From Apostichopus japonicus (Eukaryota; Echinodermata; Holothuroidea; Aspidochirotida; Stichopodidae): a DNA stretch of 64,000 nucleotides. Numbering within the stretch: the stretch's first letter is position 1; each line of letters starts with the position of its first letter. Positions 1 to 12,717 of this stretch are shown here, one piece after another. Below the pieces are notes generated by a model, which was not told the origin of the DNA, ran no database searches, and was given only the letters and a program-made list of their open reading frames with translations. The DNA is taken from positions 11,077,001 to 11,141,000 of the forward strand of contig NC_092562.1 of NCBI RefSeq assembly GCF_037975245.1, written 5' to 3'. Both the position numbers and the translations under genes were made by a program.

Positions 1-762
1 CGAGAATTACATTTGTTAGTTCTTTTTCTTGACTTCCACCGTCTCGACTCATAGACCTTCCAACTTCAATAAGATTCCGTAGTTTTTCAACCTCATCCAA
101 TACGCTTTGCACCTTTTCCGCTGTCTTAAGGCTCCTCTGAGAGGGACTTCTCTCTGGTTTCATTTCTTCATTTGTCTCTGCCTCTTTTCCTGGCTCGTCT
201 TCTTGCTCCTCATCTTCATCTTTTTCATCTATTACCTCCAAGGCACCTGGATTAAGATACGGTTTCAACTTCTCTACAATCCGATCAACAAGCTGATCAA
301 CTTGTCCGTCATTCGCCTCAATATTCTGATTTGTTGGTTTTGACTTCTCTTGCCCATTGTTACCTCCGGAGTGTTCACCGGTGGGATCATTACTATCTTC
401 CTTAACCTTGGAAGGTGGTTTCTTTCTGTTCTGTTTCAAGAACTCTTGAAGAACGGCTTTAGCTTCTTCTTCGGTCATTGACATACCTGACTCCGCTCTG
501 GATTCACGTTTGGATTGTGATGATTTCGGCTCCGCAGAAACGTCATTTGGATCGGTAGGTTGAACTTCGGATGTCGGTTTCAAGCTGTTTCTTGAGGCTC
601 TTCGACTTTCGGTAGTCGGCGGACGGTCAGTAACTTTTGACGCAGGGCGACTTGAACCTGCAGCTGTAGAATTAGGAATTGCATCATTCGTAGGTTTTGT
701 TGACGTTTGCGATGCCTGTGACGGACGATGCGAAGGGTTACCGTCTGCTGCTGGGGTTTCTT
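1..762 (-). CDS. Second coding exon of an unrecognised acidic, hydrophilic protein (runs off the window)
   Basis: One frame is open on the minus strand from an AG acceptor at 763-764 (CTGCTTACAG with a T-rich stretch before it) to the window edge, about 254 codons. The first two bases complete a split codon, so the intron is phase 1, matching the upstream exon at 1283-1307. The first ~95 residues are rich in S, T, P and N (low complexity, probably disordered). A short helical-looking segment follows (M-T-E-E-E-A-K-A-V-L-Q-E-F-L-K). Then come a K/P-rich linker, a second helical stretch (QVDQLVDRIVEKLKPYLNPG), an acidic run (DEKDEDEEQEDE), and a region able to form a coiled coil (VQSVLDEVEKLRNLIEVG). 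No signal peptide, membrane segment or catalytic motif is visible, so an intracellular protein is inferred. Family not recognised. A GTAATT near position 10 could be a donor, so the exon may end just inside the window. Confidence 0.7.
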
Positions 763-1282
763 CTGTAAGCAGAGCAACAAACGGGACTGTTAATGTTCTA
801 AAAATGTATGGTGTATAGATCACAATGGTGAAATCGCCGTTAGTTATAAGACATCTCATGGGTTAAATTCCTATATCGATTCCCTTGTCTTAAACTTAAT
901 CTTATCGTATCAGGAACGGATCATGTTACAACGTAGGGTGTGGCCCCTGGGTCTTCGACGCGGACTACCATGTCGGATGAAATGTAGGGGGGGGGGTGGT
1001 CCTCAAAAAATGAACGTCAAATTATTTAATCTGATGCGTAAATATACTATAAATTAAATTTGTTACTAGATCTCAACAGAGGATTTTGCTAATAACTGCT
1101 TTTTACATATTTGTTCTGAGGTGGAAAAAGGAGGTTGAACCACGCCTGCTCCCTATACCTGCATAGTGCTGATAAATAAGAAAGAGTGGTAAGATTGTGC
1201 TTCAAAGAATTCAAGAGTGAGAATAACATGAAATGTTATTAAAAGTATAAGTCTATCACTTGTTTATATCAAGATACCGTAC
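763..1282 (-). other. Intron 1 of the left-edge minus-strand gene
   Basis: A 520-bp phase-1 intron. The donor reads AAAG|GTACGG at 1283/1282 and the acceptor reads TGCTTACAG|AA at 763/762. It contains a G-run near 989-998. No coding or repeat signal was recognised inside. Confidence 0.55.
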
Positions 1283-1307
1283 CTTTAGGTGGATCAGTCT
1301 TTTCCAT
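1283..1307 (-). CDS. First coding exon of the left-edge minus-strand gene
   Basis: A 25-nt coding segment starts with an ATG (complement of CAT at 1305-1307) in good context (A at -3, G at +4). It encodes MEKTDPPK plus one base, followed by a GTACGG donor. The leftover base joins the first two bases of the exon at 762 to give Glu, and the reading frame then stays open for the whole next exon. That phase agreement is the main support. The start could be elsewhere if there are further upstream exons, and no promoter element was identified. Confidence 0.55.
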
Positions 1308-4117
1308 GATGTCAAATCGTATAGATATCCTAGTTCCCAAAATTATTGACTTCACTCAAGAAAGGACAGTAGTATGCAGATCAACGACAATGGATCCAGC
1401 TTCGGTTTCCTTGAATGACAAATATCTCGAGATGGCGCTACGTAAGGGGAAAAAGAAACAAAAAGGAAAGATTTGAATCAAAGGTCATTACCACAATCTT
1501 TGTCGAGGACTGAATAACCTTTCATTTCGCACTAAATTGGGGAAAACACCATCTTTACCCTTTTTTGTAACTTGGGTTAACTAAAACAAACTTCAATATT
1601 TTTTTCAGTCTGATAATAAACCACTGTCTTTGACGAATCAAACTGTTTGCTTGACGAAGTTGGTAATTTACTTTGGGAAGCGATATTCATTGTATCTTTC
1701 ATAATTTATTGTTCGAACTCAAACATTCGCAAAAATGGCACGTCCATCTGCAACTGACCCTTTTTTTTTTTAAATGTTATTTTCAAGATATGACACTTGC
1801 AAGTAATAAGATGTTGAGATGCTTTTTTGAAATGTCCAGACAATTACATCTTCATTTGTTTGTTGGTAACTTGTGCAACATAATCCATCTGATCTAAACG
1901 AGATTCAATTTTTTTTCCTCGTCATTTGACAAAAGCGCCTGTATTTCAAAGCTAATCGATTGATGAAGATCATTTAATAAATTTGATTTGCTTTTGTTAT
2001 TCTTTACGCAAATAAGATGTATAATGTAATCCACATTGCGTAGAGATAGCGTTTAATCATCAAATCATGTTTCTGGAGCTATTTGACTCATTGAGACCCA
2101 TTTTTGTATTATATTTGTCTTTCTCATTGTTTGTGGTGCGGAACAATCAATTCATGAACAATTATTTATTTCACATTTAACCTTATAAAAATCACTGTTT
2201 TCTGTCACGACTTCGCCACTTCGGTCTATTTAGATCTATAGTCTAATTCATCATGTCAAAAATGTGTTCATGGTTTTCTTGTACCCCCCCCCCTCCACCT
2301 CCCTCCTTACCTTGCTTCCTAAGTCCGCGTGCAGTGAAGAAATGGTTCGTCGTGATCGCCCGAGCGGGCGAGCTCAGTTGTTAGCTAAACATTACATATA
2401 CGCCTAAAGTTACACAGTTTAAGGCCCACGATTTTGCCAAAAAACTAGATTTTCAAATCGAGACTCGTTGAACAGTTTGTTAAAAGCACTTTTCTCTTCA
2501 TCCGGGTAAGGTTTCATATGCATCTTCTAACATGTGGCTAAGATTATAGGAACATGGCGAAAACAGTACACATTAGATCGCTCAGTGACCGTGCAACATT
2601 TAACCTGATCATGTGTGGTATCTCTTCCCTTTACAAGGGACTGGTGATACTCACTAGACGTGACATTGTCATGATCATATGGTTACAGTCTAGATGTAAG
2701 GGGACTGTATGGGCTTGTGAATGGATCAAGTTGTTTGGTTATCGTGCCCAGGCTCTAGTTGGAGATGCCACCGCCTGTATCCACTCGGTGATAGCACTGC
2801 AAGGCAACACCCTGCAAGCACCGCGTTTCCCCCTCTGTATATCCTCACTGGCATGAACTTGTTAAAGGGATATTCCACTGACATAAATTCATTATTTCCA
2901 AAATATTGCTGGTAGTTTGCACTTTATAGTTCAAAATCACTTCCTAATGGTAGTTTTGTTTATCGTGGAGATACAAAATTCTATACATTTCGTGAAAATG
3001 TCGATGACTGCATCTGGCAACTGAAGAGTTAGTAATGTCAGCATGACACTTGAGATGAAAATGATTGTGTTTCGGTTCAATAGGTACAAATCCGGCAGAT
3101 TCTCATGGCTTTATCAGTTCAAACTGGTAAAGGTGAGTACCCGTTAATCAGTTAAAAGTGATGTGTGTTATAATTACGTAACATGTGTTACAATTATGAA
3201 CAGGTGCTACCGAGAAAGACTTACAGACAGAAAATACTAAGCACAAAATACTATGCATAATGATTGACTGGACTAACCAAACTACTCTAAAGGGATTCGA
3301 CAATAACCACAAAGTTAACAGAAAATGGATGACACAGCAAAACGCTTAAAATCTGCAATTTGAACCATCTTTACAAGGTATATTTACTAGTCAAACATAG
3401 GGACAGTTGTTTAGACTCTTAACCAGTCATTAGTTTTAACAGCTTGAAGTAAGTTTCCACAGCAGAATCTGCTGACAGGTCTAACGGTGTTATACACACT
3501 TCAGTTATATGATTAACGGTGTTGTCTCATTCACTGTACAAACTGATCAAGCCATGTACATTGGGTGACAAGTTACTTACTTACAGAGCAAATTCATATT
3601 TCTTACAAACAAGTTGCTCGATGAAGAAATTCTCAATGAACTTTTTGAAGGTGAAACACTTATACGGTATGCTATAACTAATCAAAACCAATATTGTAAT
3701 ACGACAATTTTTTTTTCGAAGAAACATGTTCTGATGAAATCACAGACAACCTGCAATGATCAAATTCTAAAAGAGAGGAAGGGTTTTTCTGGTAAAATAG
3801 TTTGCATTGAAATAATCATATCAAGAGTTACGAACAAGAAGAAAAAGGTATTGCTCAGGGATATCCAATAACTGGGTAGAGCCCTGCTTCTCAAACTGTG
3901 TACTTCGCAATGTTGTCATTTTCTTAGCGTAGAGCCGGGATCTAAATATTTATTTAAAATCACCAAATATAAATAAATGCTCACGGGTACTCGATGATTA
4001 AACTGCTCATTGACTGATATTCACGAGACCTCGATAAGTATAACACATATTTATCAAAACTTGGGACATAACTCACCACAGCCATGACAGAAACCATTGT
4101 TTATCGATCGTTTTCTT
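1308..4117. other. No recognisable gene
   Basis: AT-rich sequence with short open frames only. A 100-codon plus frame at 2554-2856 and an 85-codon frame at 3614-3871 have no recognised domain, no clear splice context and ordinary composition, so they are treated as chance. The 5' flank of the left-edge gene lies at about 1308-1700. A C-run occurs at 2285-2294. Confidence 0.5.
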
Positions 4118-4481
4118 GATTTTTTCCCCTTTCTTTCTCGCTACACAGCTTGCTAAACCCCATGTAAAAAGTACGGCGACCCATGTTAGGTAACGAAGGC
4201 TTTGGTTCAGTATAAGCAAGGGAATAAAACACTGTCTCATGCCATGTATACCGGTAGCATTGTCTGCCACTGTTATATACCCCTTTTTTCAATACATGTG
4301 ATTTTTTCCCCTTTCTTTCTCGCTACACAGCTTGCTAAACCCCATGTAAAAAGTACGGCGACCCATGTTAGGTAACGAAGGCTTTGGTTCAGTATAAGCA
4401 AGGGAATAAAACACTGTCTCATGCCATGTATACCGGTAGCATTGTCTGCCACTGTTATATACCCCTTTTTTCAATACATGT
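4118..4481. repeat. Tandem duplication, 2 x 182 bp, near-identical
   Basis: The block starting GATTTTTTCCCC at 4118 recurs at 4300 with no difference that I could see over the 182-bp unit, and the copies abut directly. The near identity implies a recent duplication or an assembly artefact. Confidence 0.9.
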
Positions 4482-5195
4482 GACCTTGCCATATCGCATC
4501 CCTAATTTGAATGTGTGTTGTATGTATTTATACTTGTCGCATTATTCAATATGGCATCGAGCAGCAATACATATTTTTCATAGCAAACGTAATTTAACAA
4601 AAATTAAAGAACAGTGTTTATATACGAGTGATTTCTTCTTCTTTTTTCTTCAGAAACGATGCAAATTTTCTGGCCGGTAGTTATGATCTCGATATACTTA
4701 ATGGCAATAATGTATTTAATGGGCACAATTTGAGGTTAGGCCCGGTAAGCCTGCATGCATTGCTGTTAAAATTGTGGTAGGCCTTTATAGGCTAAGCATT
4801 AAGGTTTGATGGATTTAATATTTGATCTAGTTTCAATACATAAAACAAAACAAATTGATTAACTATTCTTTATTTCTGGCAGGCGCACGGCCAGCTATTT
4901 TACAAACAGCTTTCGAATATCGTCACAAGTGGCAGATATGTTTTTTTTCTTAACACAAGTTTGTCTTCGCATTGAATATACAATTTCAAACTATATATAC
5001 ATACCACAGACTGCCCAATGTACATTCAGCGACCGTCAGCATATTTTATACTCAATTCAATGTAAGCACTTGGGGTTTTAAGAATACATTTCGTGTGTGC
5101 AGTAGTCTTTAATTATATTTGCCTTCTACTTGGTTGCAAGCATAGCTCAATTTATCGATTACATTGAATACAACGTAACCGTTACATAGATATAT

Positions 5196-5198
<3 letters not shown>

Positions 5199-5234
<36 letters not shown>
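5199..5234. repeat. (TA)n microsatellite
   Basis: Uninterrupted TA dinucleotides. Confidence 0.95.
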
Positions 5235-5236
<2 letters not shown>

Positions 5237-6245
5237 AATACAAATACTATATTTCAGTCGTACAATAATATGGTTAACACCTCTAGTCCTCTAGTATAAC
5301 TGTATATACAGCACTATAACACACGACCAGAGCTGCTAAACGTGAGAAAACGGAAGGAAAACAAATAAACAAGAAATCGACTAGAACATTATTTTTTAAC
5401 GTGTTCAGTACAAACCTTATTCTGGTTGTCTCTTATCTCAGAAAACGGCTCCAGACGGCTCCAAAAAAGCAGTGGTTTGATTCTCAATCCATGATGACAG
5501 ATCTGTAAATGTTTCAGAAAACAAATCAACCGAACAACATGCTATCAACGAAATATCCATAGACGCATTATGATCCTCATGGCAACCATTCATTGATTTT
5601 GTTCGGTCTTTATTATCATTAGTTGAATAACGCTACAATTATTAATATCCGAGGCGTGTTGCCGCCTTCGCGGATCAATCCGTTCGCACTGAGCAGTGTT
5701 ATTAACAATATGTAGGAGGTGTATAGGATAGTCTGCTGAATTTAACCGCTATATTACATATTTGGTAATATGAAACTTTTGTAAATCTTAATTAATATTT
5801 TTTCTCTTTTTTTTAAAAACTTTTCATCTGGTCGTTGTAAAGCTTAGCTTTTCTTCATGTAAAATAGTGCATTTACCTTTGTAAGAATTGAGATATAGAC
5901 TTTACAAGAATTGATTTAATATTTCGTTTGTTAGAAAATACATGCCAGTTCATGAATATCCCGGTTCCTTGGCAACGGTATATTGACATGAGTGGATGGA
6001 AGCAACACTTTATTGTAGGCCGTTTGTTATGTAGATGCAAGTATATGTGATGATCACATGCATGTTAATTATATACCTTTGGTATTATGTTACCATGGAT
6101 AAGCCGTAAATTTATCTACTTTGTTTCAAAACGGACTGAATAAATAACCTGCAATGGACTGATGTGATGGTTAAAACATGATGTGATCTACTTTGATATA
6201 TAAGATGCCCTGGTTGTCTAGGTAACATATTCAAAATAATACACA

Positions 6246-6540
<295 letters not shown>

Positions 6541-6564
6541 AATTCAGTGCTACGCAGAACATTG

Positions 6565-6566
<2 letters not shown>

Positions 6567-6622
<56 letters not shown>
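6567..6622. repeat. (TA)n microsatellite
   Basis: TA tract following the possible Penelope-like fragment. Confidence 0.95.
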
Positions 6623-6626
<4 letters not shown>

Positions 6627-7816
6627 CATTTATGTACATACCTTTATATTACAGTTTTATTAATAAATTCTAATAACTGAACCAGAACATGTTCTTTAAA
6701 GCCATTTGGATGGCTGCATTCAAGACTATTTGTGCTTGGCAAATTGTGTACTGCATCGAAGCATATTAATTGAGGCCATCAAAAGTTTGTTGACGTCCAA
6801 TATTGAGTTTTCTGTTGCATCTGGGTAACTGGCATAATGCGCTGTGTGTTAGACTAAGTAGTACCACCACTTTCACTGTAACAACACTGTAACAACTAAG
6901 ATGTTTTTAAGTTTCGTTGAAAGGGGCAAATCAAAGAAATCACCTCATGGTCGAGGGAGGGGGGGGGGGGTCATTTAATAAAACTGTTTTTATTAACTTT
7001 TTGAGTCTTTTAATGGCAGCACACTCTGCCCTTTAAATGCATTTTAATTGTCTTCTATTTGCCTGTGAATGCATCAACAAATTTCACCAAAAGTTATAAT
7101 CTCCCTCTAAAGTGGAAAAATACATCATCTTAATTTTTTCGAAAGGAAAATGGTTTATTCATACTTTAAATTATAAAATATACAAAAACCATTCGGATGG
7201 AAACATTTTACTTATAAAACAGAAATCAATGTTGATGCTGCTTACTTGTATTGATTGATTTGTCATTTACAAATGAGTTTTAAATGTACTTGTTCATACA
7301 GTATCCGCAGTGTTGTCGTAATAAGCTTAATTATAAACCTGACAAAAACTGCATGTTTATGCGTTTTGATGCAATCAAAAATATGAATTCATATCAAAGA
7401 GGAAAATGGTGTATCGTTGGTGTTAGGAGTAAACTGAAATCGTTGCTTTCTACATTACAATTGTCATATGAGGTAAATATAATCCACGTATTTTCTCCCC
7501 CCTTTCAGTTATTTATAAGATTTAAATTGAACAACCAACAAATACTAAACGGAAGCGTATATAATACTGTCGTCCTTGTTGTTCACTATATTGTCTTAAG
7601 CAGCATTGCATTTACTACTTCAAGGAAAACAGAAGAAATAAAACTACAATAAAAAAGACTGGCAATCTCCTGAGTCATATTATCAATTACCATATAAAGA
7701 AAACGTCTACTCTCCTTGTATTTTTTGTACCGCCGTTCCGACCAATTTCGTGCCCAACTGTGAGTTCAACAGATCATTGTTCTATTTTAAAGTCGTACCC
7801 CATTTTCTCAAGAAAA

Positions 7817-7900
7817 ATGTCGATCGCGAAAAGGGTTTGGGTTTTTGCATCGTTCTTCATTATACTGCCACCAATTAGCGTCTTCTGCTCCGTGAAAGAG
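7817..7900 (+). CDS. Candidate first coding exon encoding a signal peptide
   Basis: An ATG with A at -3 opens 28 codons ending at a strong-looking donor (GAG|GTGAGG, 7900/7901). The peptide has a basic N-terminus (M-S-I-A-K-R), a hydrophobic core of about 17 residues (VWVFASFFIILPPISVF) and then C-S-V-K-E. This is the layout of an ER signal peptide with cleavage near the Cys/Ser. The exon would end in phase 0. The LDLa exons far downstream on the same strand are phase 1, so a direct splice to 57141 is not possible; intermediate exons or an unrelated secreted-protein gene would be needed. No partner exon was identified, and a chance frame remains possible. Confidence 0.35.
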
Positions 7901-7914
7901 GTGAGGTCAACTCA

Positions 7915-8173
7915 TTATGTATGTATGTATATATGTATGTATATGTGATCTTCCCGCAAGCAGGAACTCGCGAAAGAAGCCATGGAGGCTTGTAGACTCG
8001 CAAGCTGACCGAAGCCAATCTCTCGGCACACATCCATTTAACGTCCATGTCGGGAAGTTGTTATTTGAACAACACCCTTGCCAGACGACACACATTGCTG
8101 TCGGCGGGGAATCGAACCGGGGATCTCATGACTGGGAGACGCCGGCGTTAACCACTAGGCTATACACTCCGCC
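7915..8173 (-). mobile_element. tRNA-derived SINE, copy 1 (best preserved)
   Basis: Read on the minus strand, it begins with a tRNA-like head. An A box (TAGCCTAGTGG, 8152-8162) and a perfect B box (GGTTCGATTCC, 8108-8118) form a pol III promoter. A ~150-bp body follows (including TTAACGTCCATG and GCGAGTTCCTGCTTGCGGG) and then an ATAC/ATGT-type simple-repeat tail at 7915-7946. Body and tail are shared with the copies at 47941 and 57491. Confidence 0.85.
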
Positions 8174-9503
8174 TTATGGAATAATTTTGTGTCGTTTACG
8201 TTAATATATCGTTTGAAAAATGTGTACTGATGAGAATGGTTACAATATCGAGTTTGAATGAAAATCGAATCCTTTCAAATATAAACAAATATACCACATC
8301 TTACTTCAGCAAAAAATGAAGAAGAATAGCCTCCGAAAGTTCGATACATAGATATTAGTATATATGAAGAAGTTTTCTTTCAGATTTTTTATCTATTTAA
8401 AGCTGTCGCCATGGCGATAGACGTTTTATTAATACAAATGTAGGCCTATTCGAAATGAAGAAGTAATCAATTACTACTGGCTTTACATTTTGCCTCAAAA
8501 AAAAGGGAAAGTAAATTAAATTGTTGTGTACGCCCTCATTTGCGCAATTTTGCAGGTATTGGCTACATGCACTTGTTTTCGTTTGTTTGTTTCCTATTTC
8601 TCTTTCTAGTTTGGGTTTTCGTTTTCAATTTCTTATTTTGGAGGTGGTTTCCTTCAAACAATTTATGAAAACTGTAAACGTGTCATTATGTAATTACACT
8701 GGAGGACGTAATAATCGATAAAGGCCAGTCGATTTTTCTTTAATATACTTTTTTCCCTGTCCATTCTGATTAAAGATGTCACTGGAGATCGATTTTAAGG
8801 TGATCATCCAATTATAACGGTACGTTGCCTTCATTGCGTAAGAACTTGACGTTACGTTAGATAATGTTAATGACGTTTTCCGATGATAAAAACAGTACAG
8901 AAATATTGTAATTTAAAGGATAACTGAAACGAAATTTATCTTTTCAAATATCGTACACTTATTTCGCATAATTTTAGACCTGTAAGTAATACGATTACTG
9001 CAGAACTTTCATAGGAGCCACTAAATTCAATATAAAAATAAAATCATTCAAAACAAGATTGATGCATTTGTAACTTTTAACATTCTCTGCACGCAAATAA
9101 TAAAGCCTAAACTGTTAGTTTCTTACATTTTAAATATCTCGGGAAAGTCGTTTGACTTTTGGTTTAAAGGATCACTCTTTTTTAAATGAAACACCAAATA
9201 GTTATCCTCAATCCACGACAAACTTCTACAATGACACCGCAATCGAATGTAGTGGATTCCAGAAGATCCAAATCCGAGTCCAGAAATTGGACTCGAGTAG
9301 TAAAGCCCTGGTAGGTTCGATGATTTATTTCACAGTAATTGGTCACAGCTTCCTATTGTCTTTGTAAGACAGGCTCTATAGAGGGTCCGAATGTGTGATT
9401 TCTAGCAATACTGAGGTTAGAGTTGAAGTTGTCTCTCTATGACATAACATCAATACGTTTCAAGCTATATTTGTCTTTCTATGATAAATGTACAGCTGTT
9501 ACC
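8174..9503. other. No recognisable gene
   Basis: AT-rich sequence. Short frames at 8521-8721 and 9152-9367 lack recognisable motifs or splice context. Confidence 0.45.
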
Positions 9504-9733
9504 TCATGAAAACAAACGTCGCACCCTTCCATATCCAATAGACCACACATGCTTGCCCCATCCACCGCTTTTGGCAGGCACAACTGCAAAATAGAAACTT
9601 GGTATATATTGTGGAGTATTATTCACGAAGAATCCTAAAGGACCGATTGGGCCCTCTTGACCTTGAGACAATTGGCCTTGAAAACTCCTGTCGCTTTGGT
9701 CCTCGCCTAATCTTCTTATCGGGTAATCCGGCA
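9504..9733 (-). CDS. Candidate terminal coding exon, unrecognised protein
   Basis: On the minus strand an acceptor (TTATTAGCAG, AG at 9734-9735) is followed by about 76 open codons ending in TGA at 9504-9506. The composition is less AT-biased than the surroundings. The peptide is Gly/Gln-rich in the middle (FQGQLSQGQEGPIGPLGFF) and ends with a basic tail containing G-R-V-R-R, which resembles a furin or dibasic processing site near the C-terminus. A secreted or neuropeptide-type precursor is one possibility, but no family was recognised and no signal-peptide exon was found on this strand nearby. It could be a chance frame. Confidence 0.3.
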
Positions 9734-11514
9734 CTGCTAATAAGCCTGTACTACTTCACGACAGACACACACACGTAAAGAGGAATGACCACGATTTGCA
9801 CAAATATTATTATAAATCCTGGTAGTCATCAGGACTCTTGAGATCATCAATAAATGATTAAAATTGCCGGATATAACACAAACCTTTGAGACCAAGAAAC
9901 AGTCAAATTGATATGTTATTTATTTTATGATACAGACTAGTAAACACAGTCTAGTAAAACATTTGCATGAATGACAAGAAAAGGAAATTTGATATGAGAA
10001 AGGTTATTACAGATTTGTTCAAATGATAAATGTCAACAGTTCTCCTTTTAAATGGAAAAATCCACATATAAAAACATAAGCCAATATAGTGCATGGTATA
10101 AATTATGAGACTATACACGTTTCACATTAATACGTAAATGACTTAAGCGTCACTTAGTGTAAGATAGTCCATACGGTGCACCCGTTTGTGCAAATGACGT
10201 CATTGTGACGAAATCCGAAATTTCTTCGTCTTCTAAAGGAGAGAGATTAGAGGTAAACTAAAATAATTTGTTATTTTCCGTGTATGCATATTTATCATTA
10301 TTTATCATTTGTAGTTTGTTGTCAAAAATGACCTATGGTAGCCAACAAAATGTCTTCTGAAATCCTTTTTTACTGAAAGGAGAAAACAAAATAGATATGT
10401 ACGGGAATTAATCTATTCTAGTTTAACCGCATCCGTAAGTTTCAATTTTACTTTCATTAAGTATTAACTGATCTCAATAGACTTAAACACTGTATTTGAT
10501 TGGTTCCCAATAATTTCGAAGTCAACATGTCTCACATGAACAATGTGTGACGTCACCATACAGGCATTAGCGGTCTTACAGTCATATATTTCCATAACTC
10601 GCCGTTATCTGTCGTGACGTCAGAGGCAAATCCAACTAAAGAATTCTGATCAAATGTATATATATGTTATATAATACTAATCTATTCAAATCTGTGCAAG
10701 AATATCAGAAGATATAACTTGAGCGTGATGATATGAGATGAATAAAGTGTGCCGGGATATTCATAACGGTACGGGAATGTTAGTTTGCTTACCGCTCACA
10801 ATTAATTATTGTAAATACAATATAGCCAATATGAAGCTAAATCATCTTTTTTTCTTCTTTTTTATTGTCCTCTTTTCCTTGGCGGCGGAACTTGGGTATT
10901 CGTTCAGTCTGTTGCATGATGTTTTCATCCAAACTGTTATAAAAGGCTTTTCTCTTTTTGTTTTTGTTTTTCAGTGATCGGAATAAGCGCATCACGGTTA
11001 GATCCGGCAGGGTATGTATACCTCATTGATTCAGATAATCACGAATGTCGTTACCAGCTTGTGCGTTCATCAGCTATTCATCAAAGTATGCAGGAATTTA
11101 AATGCTGTATTGTTATTTAAATTAACAGCTATACGATAAAAGACTGGTTTATCTGATCTATCAATGTACACGTGCAGGCCTGGCTACGTACACTGTACGT
11201 GGGCTTCAGTATATAGCCTTTATATGCAGCAGACGTTAACTTAACCACTATCCTTCTCCGGAGTTGAGAATGGAACAAGTTGTTTGTTACACATGGCTCT
11301 ATTTTGGGTGACCTTTCTTAAATAGTAACTTCATTTGCACACTTCGGAATAGATTATCTTCTCCAGAGTTTTGGTACTGAATTATCTTTATGTTAGTACC
11401 AAAAATATTTACGGACAAATGTTCCTTATCGCGGTTTCCAACAGAACAATATTATATATCTTATCATTGGCAGATTTATACAACCGGAATAACTAAACTA
11501 AACACCGGATTGTC
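9734..11514. other. Non-coding region with clustered CRE sites
   Basis: Contains the three TGACGTCA sites listed separately. A short minus-strand segment, 10150-10232, has an acceptor-like CTCCTTTAG and 27 open codons to a TGA but no other support. A T-rich acceptor-like tract near 10973 could border a small plus-strand exon; no frame supports it. Confidence 0.35.
10195..10622. promoter_or_regulatory. Cluster of three perfect CRE palindromes (TGACGTCA)
   Basis: Full 8-bp palindromes occur at 10195-10202, 10548-10555 and 10615-10622. This is the binding site of CREB/ATF bZIP factors. Chance expectation for one such site is roughly one per 65 kb, so three in 428 bp suggests an enhancer or promoter. 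A candidate minus-strand exon lies about 0.5 kb away, but no transcription start was identified. Confidence 0.45.
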
Positions 11515-11826
11515 GGAACTAACTACAACATTTTTGGAAGGAAATTCCAAATTTTGGGAACTAAATTCAGGAATTTCGGAACTAAATATATAGAGGATTT
11601 TCGGGACTAAATTCAGGAATTTTCGGAACTAAATACAGGAATATCGGAACCAAATACAGGATTTTCGGAGCTAAATTCGGTATTTTCGGAACTAAATTTA
11701 GGATTTTCTGACCTAAACTCAGGATTTCGGAACTTAATTCAGGATTTTTGGAACTAAATTCAGGATTTTCGGAACTAAACTCAGGATTTTCGGAACTAAA
11801 TGCAGGAATTTTGGAACTCAATATTA
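11515..11826. repeat. Minisatellite, ~21-22-bp unit, about 14 imperfect copies
   Basis: Repeats of the form CGGAACTAAATTCAGGATTT with substitutions and 1-2-bp length changes. Minus-strand frames with repeated S-S-E-N-P-E-F are by-products. Confidence 0.9.
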
Positions 11827-12717
11827 AGTGATTTTCTTGCGTTCTCGGAGGCTGATTGGATTAAAAAAGGAACCTGCGTAGATCAATGAACTAAGTTATG
11901 GCAACCCTCCACTCCGGATAAGGAGGCTCTCTGCCCATACGCCGTATGGAACACAAACAATCAAACGGCGCCAATTCCCTTGCCGTGGATAACTTTCAAG
12001 GGATATGTTTATTTCCAATCTAAGTTGTGTCGGATTCTATTTGTCAATGGTGGTGATCGACTGATCTTTTACTTCACCGGTCCGTTGTAAGTATCTAGGG
12101 ACAGTAAGGGGACCGAGGGGCAGGAAGGGAACAGATGAAGAAGAAAAACCGTGAGTACACTTTTTCTATACTAAATATTCCAGATGGTCTTACTAACACT
12201 GGAAGAAGTCGCACTCAAACAATTTGATCGACGTACATTGAGACCACATTTGAGACCCATTTAAACCATTTATTCAACAGATACCAAACAAAGCGTAATG
12301 AATTACAAATCCCAACGTAAGTATAAATAATTTATTTGTAATTCCAAACTTACTACGCATTGTCAAGATAAGCCATTTGTTCTATCGATAAAAAAAGAGT
12401 GTACTTCAAACTCGGACTTATATTTAAACAATTTTTAAGTATATAATTACAAATGGGTAATTAAACAAATTTTATCTATACAAAACGTGCTTAATTACTT
12501 AATTCCACTCTCACTACAAATCCCCATAACTTATCTCGCGGATAAGTTGAACAACTTAAACCAGCGATTAAAAGAAATCTGACATTTCATTCTCCTTTAA
12601 GAGAGAACAATATTTAGCGCATGCCTCTACACGTTCTCTCCACGTTCTTCAAATTTGAAGACCACAAAAGTATCCATTATTTTCTTTGCCTCGTGGCTCA
12701 CTTAAGTGTTTCTTCAT
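11827..12717. other. No recognisable gene
   Basis: AT-rich. A weak inverted repeat lies around 12295-12362 (GAATTACAAAT and its complement). No coding signal. Confidence 0.45.

Noticed and set aside
2554-2856. 100-codon plus-strand frame
   Set aside because: ATG start and stop only; no family, no splice signals, and an overlapping frame of similar length in another phase.
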